Shown in pieces: positions 34,166-42,513 of a DNA stretch of 64,000 nt (the first letter of the stretch is position 1; every line of letters begins with the position of its first letter). Made by a program: the position numbers and the translations under genes. The notes below the pieces were generated by a model. The model was given only the letters and a program-made list of their open reading frames with translations, was not told where the DNA came from and did no database searches. Source of the stretch: Gillisella vitis. Its GTDB lineage: Bacteria; Pseudomonadota; Alphaproteobacteria; Rhizobiales; Rhizobiaceae. The stretch covers positions 310,001 to 374,000 of the forward strand of contig NZ_CP056049.1 in assembly GCF_021559775.1 (NCBI RefSeq). Reading direction: 5' to 3'.

Positions 34166-35551
34166 TCACATCGCCTCTAGTGATTGTGCAAATGTGATGT
34201 CGATCGGTGTCAGCGCACGAATTTCATCAGGCGTGAATCCTTCTGCAATCGCAGTCACTTCAAAGCCATTTCCCTGACGCACCAGCAGCGCAAGGTCAGT
34301 TACCACCGTATCGACACACGCAAGCGCGCTGAGCGGATAGGAGCATTCGCGCACAAATTTTGGCTTACCCTTGCCATCGCAATGTTCCATGAGAACGATA
34401 ACCTTGCTCCCGGACGACGCGAGATCCATAGCGCCGCCAATGCCCCCACCTGACTGGCCTGGCACAGCCCAATTGGCGAGATCACCCTTTTCACTGACCT
34501 GATAGGCCCCCAAAAGAATCGCGGACAGCTTTCCTGATCGCGCAATTTCAAAGGAGGCTACGCTGTCGAACAAGGCACCACCGGGTCGCATTTTGATGAA
34601 GTTTCCTGCCGCATCGAAAAAATCGACATCGAATTGCGTAGGATCCTGCAGCAGATCGTAACCGAGAGCCCCATTCTCCGCGTGAAGAAAGATGGATTTG
34701 TCCTGCGTGTGCCCAGCAACCAGCGTGGGCAGGCCTGAGCCAAGATTGACATAGGCACCTTCAGGCAAGAGTGTAGCAGCACGCTTTGCCATATTCGTCC
34801 GGGTTAAGGCTGGTTTGCCGAAATATTCCCGCCCACTCTCAGGCGCACGGCGACCCATCCGGCCCGCAGGGGCCGGATATTTGGCAACCGTCTGCACGAC
34901 GCGCGAAACAAAAATCCCAGGCAAGCCGACGCGTTCGGGCGAGATTTCGCCAGCTTCAACAATGTGCTCCACCTCAACGATGGTCAATTTCGCCGCCCTG
35001 GCAAAGCTGGCATGAAAATGCGCACTGCTGCCGCGAAACTCGACATTGCCGAAACGGTCAGCCCGGTATCCACGGATCAGAGCAACATCAACGGGCAGAG
35101 CATGTTCGAGAACATAATCCCGCTCGCCAAAGCGCCGTACTTCCTTGCCCTCCTGGAGAGGAGTTCCGACAGTGACGGGGCTATAGAAAGCAGGCAAACC
35201 GGCACCCGCCGCCCGCAGTCTCTCCACGAGAATGCCCTGTGGCACCATTTCAAGCGCAATCTCGCCCGCCGCAATCTTTTCCTCTTCCGGCGAAGGCATG
35301 CCCGGACGGACGGAGAACGACAGAACAAGCCTGCTTACCTGACCGTTCTGCACAAGGATCTGCGGGCGAAAATCGCCTCCCGCCCCCAGAGAGTTGGCGA
35401 TGATGGCGAGATTCTTGGCCCCTTGCGCCTGCAACGCCAACACCAAGCTGTTGGGATAGGAATGGCCAACGCCAAAGCCAGCAATTGCAATCGATGCGCC
35501 GTCCTTGATATCCGCAACAGCGTCACTGGTACTTTCGAAGACCTTGTTCAA
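34166..35551 (-). CDS. Fused alpha/beta 3-oxoacid CoA-transferase-like protein
   Basis: CoA transferase family I protein of 461 aa in which both subunits are one chain: alpha-like residues 1-235 (GFGVGHSYPNSLVLAL, IRGYRADRFGNV) and beta-like residues 245-461 (NMAKRAATLLPEGAYVNLGSGLP). The catalytic glutamate is Glu292 in HAENGALGYD. Start is TTG at 35551, with GGAGGAGG directly upstream. It would transfer CoA from succinyl-CoA or another acyl-CoA to a pathway acid, feeding the thiolase-like protein encoded just upstream. Acceptor unknown. Confidence 0.88.
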   Translation of the reverse strand: MNKVFESTSDAVADIKDGASIAIAGFGVGHSYPNSLVLALQAQGAKNLAIIANSLGAGGDFRPQILVQNGQVSRLVLSFSVRPGMPSPEEEKIAAGEIALEMVPQGILVERLRAAGAGLPAFYSPVTVGTPLQEGKEVRRFGERDYVLEHALPVDVALIRGYRADRFGNVEFRGSSAHFHASFARAAKLTIVEVEHIVEAGEISPERVGLPGIFVSRVVQTVAKYPAPAGRMGRRAPESGREYFGKPALTRTNMAKRAATLLPEGAYVNLGSGLPTLVAGHTQDKSIFLHAENGALGYDLLQDPTQFDVDFFDAAGNFIKMRPGGALFDSVASFEIARSGKLSAILLGAYQVSEKGDLANWAVPGQSGGGIGGAMDLASSGSKVIVLMEHCDGKGKPKFVRECSYPLSALACVDTVVTDLALLVRQGNGFEVTAIAEGFTPDEIRALTPIDITFAQSLEAM

Positions 35552-35592
35552 TGCCTCCTCCTTCCACTACATCTAAAATTGAATTCGGCAAA

Positions 35593-36018
35593 TCAGGCCG
35601 GTGTGAATCGTGGGAGAGCCGTGGCGTCGCTGCTATTGTGAAACACGACTTTTACGCGCTGACCTATGCGCAGCGTTTCCCGGCTATAGTCGACGAGGTT
35701 ACTGAGCATGCGCACGCCCTCATCAAGGTCGATCAGCGCAAGAATGTAGCCCGGCGTCTCACGATAGGCACCTTCACCTTTCATGACTTCCGTGAAGCTA
35801 TAGATTTCGCCCAAGCCGGACGCTTCACGCCAGTCAAGCTCAAAACTACCGCACGCGGTGCAGAATGCCTTTGGATACCAAACCGGTTTTGCACAATGCG
35901 TGCAGAACGGCAGCAGCAACTTGCCTTTTTGGGCATTCGTCCAGAACGGTTCTGTTTCCGGGAAAACCACCGGCACAGGAATGGGCAGCGCTTGCACTTC
36001 TTGACGGTCTTCCATCAT
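35593..36018 (-). CDS. DUF35/OB-fold protein with zinc ribbon, thiolase partner
   Basis: 141-aa protein with an N-terminal rubredoxin-like zinc ribbon (Cys39, Cys42, Cys53, Cys56 in FCTHC and FCTAC) and a C-terminal OB-fold domain. This architecture is that of the DUF35 proteins that bind thiolase-like enzymes, as in ChsH2-Ltp2 and related acyl-CoA complexes. Its ATG overlaps the stop of the thiolase-like gene (ATGA), supporting a stable complex. Confidence 0.9.
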   Translation of the reverse strand: MMEDRQEVQALPIPVPVVFPETEPFWTNAQKGKLLLPFCTHCAKPVWYPKAFCTACGSFELDWREASGLGEIYSFTEVMKGEGAYRETPGYILALIDLDEGVRMLSNLVDYSRETLRIGQRVKVVFHNSSDATALPRFTPA

Positions 36019-37166
36019 GCGTCCTCCTGACCCAACACCAGCGTCACGCTCGCATGCCGCGACATGCCGCCGCCGGTTCCGTGCGCCAGTGCTATGGTGC
36101 AGTTTTTGACCTGTGTATTTGGATTGGCTTCGCCCCGCAGCTGGCGCACCGCTTCGATGGTTCGCACCATGCCACCTTGGTAGCCCGGATGGTTGTTGCA
36201 GAGGCCGCCGCCATCGGTGTTGATCGGGAGCAGACCATCAAGCCCCAGCGCGCCGCTGGCAACGAAGGCACCACCCTCGCCTTTCGCGCAAAAACCGAGA
36301 TCTTCCAATGTCATGATGACCGTGATGGTGAAGGAGTCGTAAATCGAGGCATACCGAACGTCTCGCGGGCTCACGCCCGCCTCAGTGAATGCACGGGGTC
36401 CTGAAAGCGCCGCTGCTGTGCTGGCAAAATCGCTTGGGCCATCTCCACCATGCCGGATGGCTTCGGCATGACCCAAAAGCTTGACACTCTGACGCTTCAA
36501 GCTTCGCGCGATTTCAGGAGCAACAAGAACAAGAGCGCCGCCACCGTCAGTCACGACGCAGCAATCGAGCCGATGAAGGGGATCGGCAATGATTGGTGAA
36601 TTCACAACATCGTCGATTGAAACGAGCTTGCGCAACAGCGCATTTGGATTGTGTTGCGCATAGGCCGCCGCCGCAACTTTAACGGCGGCGAGCTGTTTTG
36701 CCGTTGTACCGTATTCATGCATATGCCGACGCGCAGCCAGCGCATAAATGGCCGCATTGGTTTCGCCATAGACCGTCTCGAAGGGAAATTCCGGTGTATC
36801 TGCGGTATGCTTGGCACCACGAATGACACCCCGCACCTTGGCCCCTTGCGTGATGAGGGCGACCTTGCACTTTCCTGCGGCAATGGCAGCAGCGGCATGG
36901 CCGACATGCGCCATATAGGAGGAGCCGCCGGTAAAGGTGGAATCGATGTAGCTCAATCTCAGGCCGAGATATTCGGCCATGGAAATGCCGCCGAACCCCA
37001 ATTGGCCATTGCTGAAATAACCATCCACGTCTTTGATGGACAGGCCCGCGTCGTTAAGTGCGCCCATCGCACATTCTGCATGGATTTGCTGCACGGAATG
37101 GTCAGGCAGATTACGGCCCGGATGCTCGTAGGCCCCAACAATAAAGGCCTTGCCACGGATACTCAT
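36015..37166 (-). CDS. Thiolase-like protein (SCP2/Ltp2 type), nucleophilic cysteine missing
   Basis: 383-aa thiolase-superfamily protein of the lipid-transfer/Ltp2 type. Where degradative thiolases have the nucleophilic Cys, this protein has FTGGSSYMAH (residues 79-87) with no Cys. The C-terminal part keeps GGLCNNHPG and AHGTGGGMSRHAS. With the DUF35 partner this matches the aldolase-type Ltp2 subfamily, which cleaves beta-hydroxyacyl-CoA by a retro-aldol reaction, rather than thiolysis (inference). Start 37166 has GGGGAAA upstream; a longer frame runs to 37217. Confidence 0.85.
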   Translation of the reverse strand: MSIRGKAFIVGAYEHPGRNLPDHSVQQIHAECAMGALNDAGLSIKDVDGYFSNGQLGFGGISMAEYLGLRLSYIDSTFTGGSSYMAHVGHAAAAIAAGKCKVALITQGAKVRGVIRGAKHTADTPEFPFETVYGETNAAIYALAARRHMHEYGTTAKQLAAVKVAAAAYAQHNPNALLRKLVSIDDVVNSPIIADPLHRLDCCVVTDGGGALVLVAPEIARSLKRQSVKLLGHAEAIRHGGDGPSDFASTAAALSGPRAFTEAGVSPRDVRYASIYDSFTITVIMTLEDLGFCAKGEGGAFVASGALGLDGLLPINTDGGGLCNNHPGYQGGMVRTIEAVRQLRGEANPNTQVKNCTIALAHGTGGGMSRHASVTLVLGQEDA

Positions 37167-37182
37167 GTCATTTCCCCAATGT

Positions 37183-37938
37183 TTACGCGGGCAAGTGTTT
37201 GGTGAACAAACGACCAAAGGCCTCGGGGCTATCGTTCAGCCCAGCATTGCGCAGGCACCACCAGAACATTGCCTGATTGCTGGTCAGCACAGGCACACCA
37301 AGATCACGCTCAAGCGTGGCGACGATATCGATGACGCGAATGGCCGTGCAGCTGAGGAAGTAAACGTCGGCACCGCAACCTGCATGGTCCAGCGCCCAGC
37401 GATACCATTGCCCCGGCTCCACCGATGACATCGCCTTGCCTTCGTCAAGGTCGCGCCCCACAGCGCGGACCACTTCAAAGCCGTGATGTTGGAGAAATGC
37501 CGTCTCGCGCTCAACGACGGAGGAAATATAGGGGGTGATCAGCGCGATGCGCTTTGCACCAAGAGCCTTGAGGCCCGCAACCACGCCGTCTGCGGTGCTG
37601 GTCGCAGGCCGCGCAGCAATCTTTTCGATCCGTTGGCGCAGCATATTTCCCATTTCCACATCGAACGTCGAAACGGCCGTGCAGTTGAAGACAATGCGAT
37701 CGACGCCAGCGTCGCACAGCAACGGAACAGCACCTTCGATTTGCCCCGTCATTCCCAAGAGTTCTTCACGGCTACTGCCTGCGAGCTTGAGCCGGGTCGT
37801 GAGGAGTGAAACCCCCTCCGGAAGCATCCTCGTCAGTTCCGGCTCAGCCACCGGGTTGCTCGATGGCAACAGCATGCCCAAACTCAGACGCCAGCCATAC
37901 CCTTTGCCCCGCCCCGAATTGGTTTCTGCATTTGCCAT
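37183..37938 (-). CDS. Asp/Glu racemase-superfamily protein (maleate isomerase / arylmalonate decarboxylase-like)
   Basis: 251-aa protein with both superfamily cysteines: Cys86 in VFNCTAVS and Cys197 in FLSCTAI, each at the centre of a conserved loop. The spacing matches maleate cis-trans isomerase and arylmalonate decarboxylase-like members. AAGGGAG precedes ATG 37938; in-frame starts further upstream are unsupported. As the first gene of the region-D operon it could isomerise a maleyl-type product of ring cleavage to the fumaryl form, or decarboxylate a malonate-type acid. Confidence 0.85.
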   Translation of the reverse strand: MANAETNSGRGKGYGWRLSLGMLLPSSNPVAEPELTRMLPEGVSLLTTRLKLAGSSREELLGMTGQIEGAVPLLCDAGVDRIVFNCTAVSTFDVEMGNMLRQRIEKIAARPATSTADGVVAGLKALGAKRIALITPYISSVVERETAFLQHHGFEVVRAVGRDLDEGKAMSSVEPGQWYRWALDHAGCGADVYFLSCTAIRVIDIVATLERDLGVPVLTSNQAMFWWCLRNAGLNDSPEAFGRLFTKHLPA

Positions 37939-38158
37939 GTTCGCTCCCTTGATAGGCATGCGCTTGATGGCGCACCAATGGGCGTATTTCTGACCTTGAC
38001 ACGGCCCAGAGCCAACTCCCATGTCGCGCTCGTCCGCCTGGTGTCTGGCCCACCCAATCCACAAAAGTTGCCGTTATCGGCACCGTCTGCTCTGGAGCGC
38101 AAAGCATATTGACAGACGTTAAAATGAGTGGCCATTTTGATGCGGGAGGAATAACAAC
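37939..38158. promoter_or_regulatory. Divergent promoter, region-D operon / IclR gene, with operator-like dyad
   Basis: AAAATG (38121-38126) and CATTTT (38133-38138) form an 18-bp dyad 20 bases before the IclR start, next to a TTGACA-like hexamer at 38109-38114. This placement suits autoregulation by the IclR protein. Confidence 0.55.
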
Positions 38159-39016
38159 ATGTCAGAAAACATCAGAGCTTTGTCCCGTGGACTCAATGTG
38201 CTTGAGTTTCTCAGCGAAACCGGTGGCGCGACCAGACAGGCCACAGTCGCCCATTTCGGGCTCTCGCGACCGACGATCTATCGTTTACTCGGTACCCTTG
38301 AAAAAAGTGGCCTTATCTCGCTTGGTGACGATGGTGTCTATCGACCGACCATTGCCACGCGCGCCCTCAAGGAAGGGCTGACGGATGACGTATGGGCGCT
38401 CTGGGCGGCTGAGCCCATTCTGCTCGAGTTACAAAAGGAAGTGGTCTGGACCAGTGAGATCACCACCTTCGATGCTTACAGCTGTACAATGCTCAAGCGT
38501 GATACAACCCACTCACTAAACCCCTATCATATCAACCTGCTGGATTTTGATGACAACCACCGATCAATGCTGACAAGTGCATGCGGTCTTGCCTATTTGG
38601 CCTTCTGCCCCCAACAACAGCGGGCGCAGATTCTCGAGCATCTCGGACATTTTGGTGATCGGACCCAGTCCGATAGTCAGCGGCCCGATAGTCAGCGGGG
38701 TGCCGGTGCCCACACTCGAAATTTGATCAACAAAGTTATTAGCGACGGGTACGCTGTCGAGCAACGAAACTCGTATCCACTGATCGCGGCCATCGCCGTT
38801 CCCATTCGTTATGACAATCGTGTGCTTGCATGTCTGAGCATTGTTTGGCTTCCGCGTGCTGTAAAGCTGCAGGATGGCATCACTCAGTTTTTACCGGCTC
38901 TCAAGCGAGCACAATCTTTCATTGAACAGAAGCTCCTGGACGATGCCTCAATTGAGTATGATACGAATTTTACCGCCAAATATGTCCATCATGGGCAACA
39001 GCACGAGCTGATTTAA
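38159..39016 (+). CDS. IclR-family transcriptional regulator
   Basis: IclR-type regulator of 285 aa; winged helix seen in TRQATVAHFGLSRPTIYRLLGTLEKSGLI (about residues 23-51), effector domain in the C-terminal 180 residues. GGGAGGA precedes the ATG. It is divergent from the racemase-type gene and most probably controls region D. Confidence 0.92.
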   Translation: MSENIRALSRGLNVLEFLSETGGATRQATVAHFGLSRPTIYRLLGTLEKSGLISLGDDGVYRPTIATRALKEGLTDDVWALWAAEPILLELQKEVVWTSEITTFDAYSCTMLKRDTTHSLNPYHINLLDFDDNHRSMLTSACGLAYLAFCPQQQRAQILEHLGHFGDRTQSDSQRPDSQRGAGAHTRNLINKVISDGYAVEQRNSYPLIAAIAVPIRYDNRVLACLSIVWLPRAVKLQDGITQFLPALKRAQSFIEQKLLDDASIEYDTNFTAKYVHHGQQHELI

Positions 39017-39298
39017 TCGAATCCTATCCGTTTATTTTTTTAAGTTTCAGGCAATAATCGAGGCAAGACACAAAACCAAAATCGTCGTCTGGCGGTAAAC
39101 CGGACGACGAAAAATAGTCTCTCGGAATGCGAAAATTCAGCAATCAGAAGCTTATATGACGAGGCTTTGGGCCGCATTCGTTATCGAAGCGTACACGTCT
39201 TCGCATGCCGGAAAATTGGTGCAACGTCACGCAGCATTGAACTCACCTCACGTTGAGAATGCACTTTCCGACGTGTCAAATTGCGCTGTTTATAACCG
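39017..39298. other. Convergent intergenic region with hairpin
   Basis: The stem CGTCGTCTGG / CCGGACGACG (39083-39109) has one G-U pair. On the minus strand it is followed by ATTTTGGTTTTG, so it is best read as the terminator of the TonB-type barrel operon, although it sits 190 bases past that stop codon. Confidence 0.6.
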
Positions 39299-41626
39299 TC
39301 AGAATGTCACTCGAAGCCCGGCATAGAAGGCGCGCCCGTCGCCAGGAATGTAACCCAACGAATTTGTCAGGCCCAAACTGGGGATGGAGTTGACTTTTAT
39401 AAGCGCTGCCATTGCGTTATATTTCGTATCGAAAACATTGGTTATGAGCCCGAAAATTTCAGCATTGTCACTGAGCTTATAGCTCGCATTCAGTGAAAGG
39501 AGCGCATAAGGGTCTGACTTTTTGAGCGTATTGTTCTCGTCAAATTGAGCATAGCTTCCAGCAACTCCCGTACCCAAAGCGCCAATTTTCAGGCGATCAT
39601 TGACGGCATAGTCGACACTCACGTTCAATATCTGGTTCGGGATATTGGGCATTTCCGAGCCCTTAGGGACAGTGATATTGCCCATGGCATCTGCAGAGGG
39701 ATTATCCGAACTGAATTCCGTAAATTCCTTTTCGAAGGTTGATTTTTGCAGGATGTAGTCAAGGCCGATCGTCCAGGGACCGGTTTCCAGGGCCGCATTG
39801 AAACGAACGCCCCGGCGCCAGCTGTCACCTACATTGCTGAACATCGGTCGTGTTTCACGCAATACCAGCCAATAGGTATCCGAGGTCATCTGCGAAAACA
39901 GCCGCACATTCCATGAGAGGGTTGCATCGCCGAGTACGGTGTTTTGTCCGCGAAGGCCAGCTTCGAAATTGTTCGAGTGCGTCTGCAAAAGCGGTTCGTC
40001 GGCGATCGGGAAGTTGGGAAACGCACAGGTTGATGCGAGATTGCTGCACATCGTCCCAAAAGAAGTAGGAGCCCGGCTTTCGCGGTTGTAGCCGGCATAT
40101 CCCACCAAATCACTGTTGAACTTGTAGGTGAGGCCGATTGACGGATCGACGCTGTAGTAGGTTTTGTGCATGTTCAGATCATAGTCGTAGGTGACGTTCG
40201 TTGCCGAACCATTGTAGCGATTGAGGTCTGAAACGTTAAATCGCAGCGCACTGCCAACCGTCAGCCGATCCGTCACCGCGAGCTGATCTGCAGCATAAAG
40301 CGAGAAATAAAGCGCTCGCAAATCTGCCGAGGTTGTCTGATAAACTCCCTGGTCATTGGTGTAGACATAGTCGCTGGTATATTCACCCAGGCTTCTCGAA
40401 ACCGTACCAGAGGTTGTCGATCCGTCGAGTGCGGCCCCAATGACGAAATCGTTCGCCCGCCCCAAAAGGGTATCGCTGACTCGTCCCTCGAGTGATGCAC
40501 CGTAGGTGTAAGCGTCTTCACTGTAATTGGTAAGCGATGCGTAACGGTATGAACTGGAATATAATGGAAAACGATTACCATTCAGGGTGAGATACGGCGA
40601 GCCCATCATGTTGCAAAGTGTCGCTGCGTTGTCGGCGCAGGATTGCGGGGTTTCACCATCGGCCCATTGCTTAGTCCGTGACACGTGACCAATGTAGGTT
40701 TTGCCATTCACGTTCCAACCTGAGTCCGTCTCATGCTCGCCGGAAAGCTGTATCTTCCATCGTCTGTCCGTGTCGCCGCTTGGCGCTATGAAGGAACTTG
40801 AACGGTCCTTCGCAAGCATTTCCGCCGGTGTCAGGCCGTTGCCGGAGGACTTAAGGTCCTGGCCACTCAAGGAAAGGTGCAGGGCTGACGTGTCATTTCG
40901 CCAACCAAGGTCACCATAGAATTCGTACTGTTTACTGTCGGTATCATCACGCCAGCTCGGATCCTGGACTCTGCTACCGGCGAAATAGGTCGAGAAATTG
41001 TCTTTGGAATTGCCGGTCTGGACGGTCTCGCGATTGCGCCCGAAGGACCCTCCCATGGTGTAGATCTCAGTCCCGATATGATTGAAGCCGTCCGGAGCCG
41101 GGCGCGGTTTGGCCAAGTCCCCAAGGCCGATCAGAATTTGATCCGGTTTCAGCGCTCCAACCATGCCCGGTGGCATCACAAAGATCGGATTGATGTTGCC
41201 CACCGCCGGAGGTCCACCAAGCGGGGGACCGAGATTGAACGATTTACGTGGCACGATCATTCCGAAGGGCGGCGGCGGCAATCCATCGGGTCCAGACGCG
41301 GCCCCCGGACCGGCACCCGGCCCCGGCCCTTGACCAGGGCCTGGTCCTGCTCCGGAACCGGGGCCCTGGCCTGGAGCTGCACTTGGACCCACACTTGAAC
41401 CATTGTCCACCAACGTCAGATCAGGGCAATTCTTGGTGTTGGGATCTTTCGAGCGCTTTGTCTGGTCACCGCCGGGACAATCAAGCTTCTGCGCGTCCGT
41501 CGTTGGATTTCGGTTTGTCTTTGCTATTTTAACTGCGCCATCCTGTGCGGACGCTCCCGCGCAAACCATCCCCAAAGTGAGGGCACAGCAACTCGCAGCA
41601 AGACATAAGCCTGCCTTTGAACACAT
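39299..41626 (-). CDS. TonB-dependent-receptor-like outer-membrane barrel lacking a plug domain
   Basis: 775-aa outer-membrane protein. The start at 41626 (GGGGAGGA upstream) gives a signal peptide MCSKAGLCLAASCC...AGASAQ. Residues 30-75 are polar with two cysteines; residues about 80-122 are almost only Gly, Pro, Ala, Ser and Gln. From about residue 185 (YTMGGSFGRNRE) to the C-terminal Phe (YAGLRVTF) it has the alternating strands of a TonB-receptor barrel. The usual 130-residue plug with RGF, ERIEV-type and GTNALGG motifs is not found in front. Last gene of the unit monooxygenase, flavin reductase, barrel; probably admits the hydrophobic substrate. Confidence 0.85.
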   Translation of the reverse strand: MCSKAGLCLAASCCALTLGMVCAGASAQDGAVKIAKTNRNPTTDAQKLDCPGGDQTKRSKDPNTKNCPDLTLVDNGSSVGPSAAPGQGPGSGAGPGPGQGPGPGAGPGAASGPDGLPPPPFGMIVPRKSFNLGPPLGGPPAVGNINPIFVMPPGMVGALKPDQILIGLGDLAKPRPAPDGFNHIGTEIYTMGGSFGRNRETVQTGNSKDNFSTYFAGSRVQDPSWRDDTDSKQYEFYGDLGWRNDTSALHLSLSGQDLKSSGNGLTPAEMLAKDRSSSFIAPSGDTDRRWKIQLSGEHETDSGWNVNGKTYIGHVSRTKQWADGETPQSCADNAATLCNMMGSPYLTLNGNRFPLYSSSYRYASLTNYSEDAYTYGASLEGRVSDTLLGRANDFVIGAALDGSTTSGTVSRSLGEYTSDYVYTNDQGVYQTTSADLRALYFSLYAADQLAVTDRLTVGSALRFNVSDLNRYNGSATNVTYDYDLNMHKTYYSVDPSIGLTYKFNSDLVGYAGYNRESRAPTSFGTMCSNLASTCAFPNFPIADEPLLQTHSNNFEAGLRGQNTVLGDATLSWNVRLFSQMTSDTYWLVLRETRPMFSNVGDSWRRGVRFNAALETGPWTIGLDYILQKSTFEKEFTEFSSDNPSADAMGNITVPKGSEMPNIPNQILNVSVDYAVNDRLKIGALGTGVAGSYAQFDENNTLKKSDPYALLSLNASYKLSDNAEIFGLITNVFDTKYNAMAALIKVNSIPSLGLTNSLGYIPGDGRAFYAGLRVTF

Positions 41627-41716
41627 TCCTTGTCCTCCCCAAGTTATGCATGTCGTTTTTTTGGAAATAGCTAATCGTTGACCCGCTCCCATTCGGCCCT
41701 GCATTCATCAACGATG

Positions 41717-41744
41717 ACCGATCAGGGGTCGCGCCCTGATCGGT
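41717..41744. promoter_or_regulatory. Hairpin between flavin-reductase and barrel genes
   Basis: Perfect 11-bp inverted repeat ACCGATCAGGG / CCCTGATCGGT with a 6-base loop, 84 bases after the flavin-reductase stop and 91 before the barrel start. No T run follows; it may be an attenuator, an RNA-stability stem or an operator. Confidence 0.55.
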
Positions 41745-41827
41745 GACGGCTTTCAGAGTGTGAAAGCGATCAAAATTGCACGATTATTCCCTTTGAATTT
41801 TGCGGCTTGCTCCCTCCCGCAAGCCGC

Positions 41828-42463
41828 TCAAGGGCAACGATATTCACGGCTACAGTAAACGAGAGCCCGTGCTCCTTCAGCTTCACTGACCTCGTCAACT
41901 TCTGCGATAATGAGCATATGTGTGCCAACAATCTGGGTGAAGTTGACTTGGCAATGGAACACCGCTGTCGCCTCATTCAACTCTGGAATCCCGAATCGGC
42001 TGGTCTTCCAGTCGCCCATCGCGAATTTATCGGGCAAAAACGTCCCGAAACGGCCTGCAAAGGCATCGGCTATGGGGATATGCTTGCGTGCATTCAGAAC
42101 ATTGAGAGTGAAATGGCGGTTTTTCTCAAGGGCCTGACATGTACGTGAGGACTGGTTGAGGCAGATCATCAGGGTCGGTCGGTCTCCATCGGCAGAGACG
42201 GAACTCATTGCTGAGATTGTGACGCCCGCACGCCCTGCCGGGCCATCGGTGGCAACAATAGAAACGGGAGCCGCAACCCGCCCCATGCCAGAGATGAATT
42301 TCGCTTTCAGAGCGGCTTTTTCCTCGGCTGCGGTCAGCCCGCCCCCGCTTGTTACCGCCGAGGTCTCTATCTGCTGTGGTTCTGATGTCCAGTCCGTTGC
42401 AGGAAGAACACTCTTGGTGTCCGCTGCAACCTTATCATTGTTGGTGTGAACGTGATGTTGCAT
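41828..42463 (-). CDS. Flavin reductase (HpaC-type), reductase component of monooxygenase
   Basis: 211-aa flavin:NAD(P)H reductase. A polar N-terminal extension of about 45 residues precedes the flavin-reductase-like domain, in which VATDGPAGRAGVTISAMSSVS and HFTLNVLNARKHIPIADAFAG are recognisable. GGAGGT lies before ATG 42463. It follows the oxygenase gene by 50 bp and would supply it with reduced flavin. It may also serve the paralogous oxygenase at 30.5 kb, whose operon has no reductase. Confidence 0.9.
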   Translation of the reverse strand: MQHHVHTNNDKVAADTKSVLPATDWTSEPQQIETSAVTSGGGLTAAEEKAALKAKFISGMGRVAAPVSIVATDGPAGRAGVTISAMSSVSADGDRPTLMICLNQSSRTCQALEKNRHFTLNVLNARKHIPIADAFAGRFGTFLPDKFAMGDWKTSRFGIPELNEATAVFHCQVNFTQIVGTHMLIIAEVDEVSEAEGARALVYCSREYRCP

Positions 42464-42513
42464 ACCCACCTCCCATTGAGTTTCGCGTGCGCCTGTTTTC
42501 CAATTCCGGTTGC

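Noticed and set aside
41260..41400. GGNCCN-rich repetitive DNA, at first sight a repeat array
   Set aside because: It is in frame within the outer-membrane barrel gene and encodes its Gly/Pro-rich segment; units are irregular, with no spacers, so not CRISPR.
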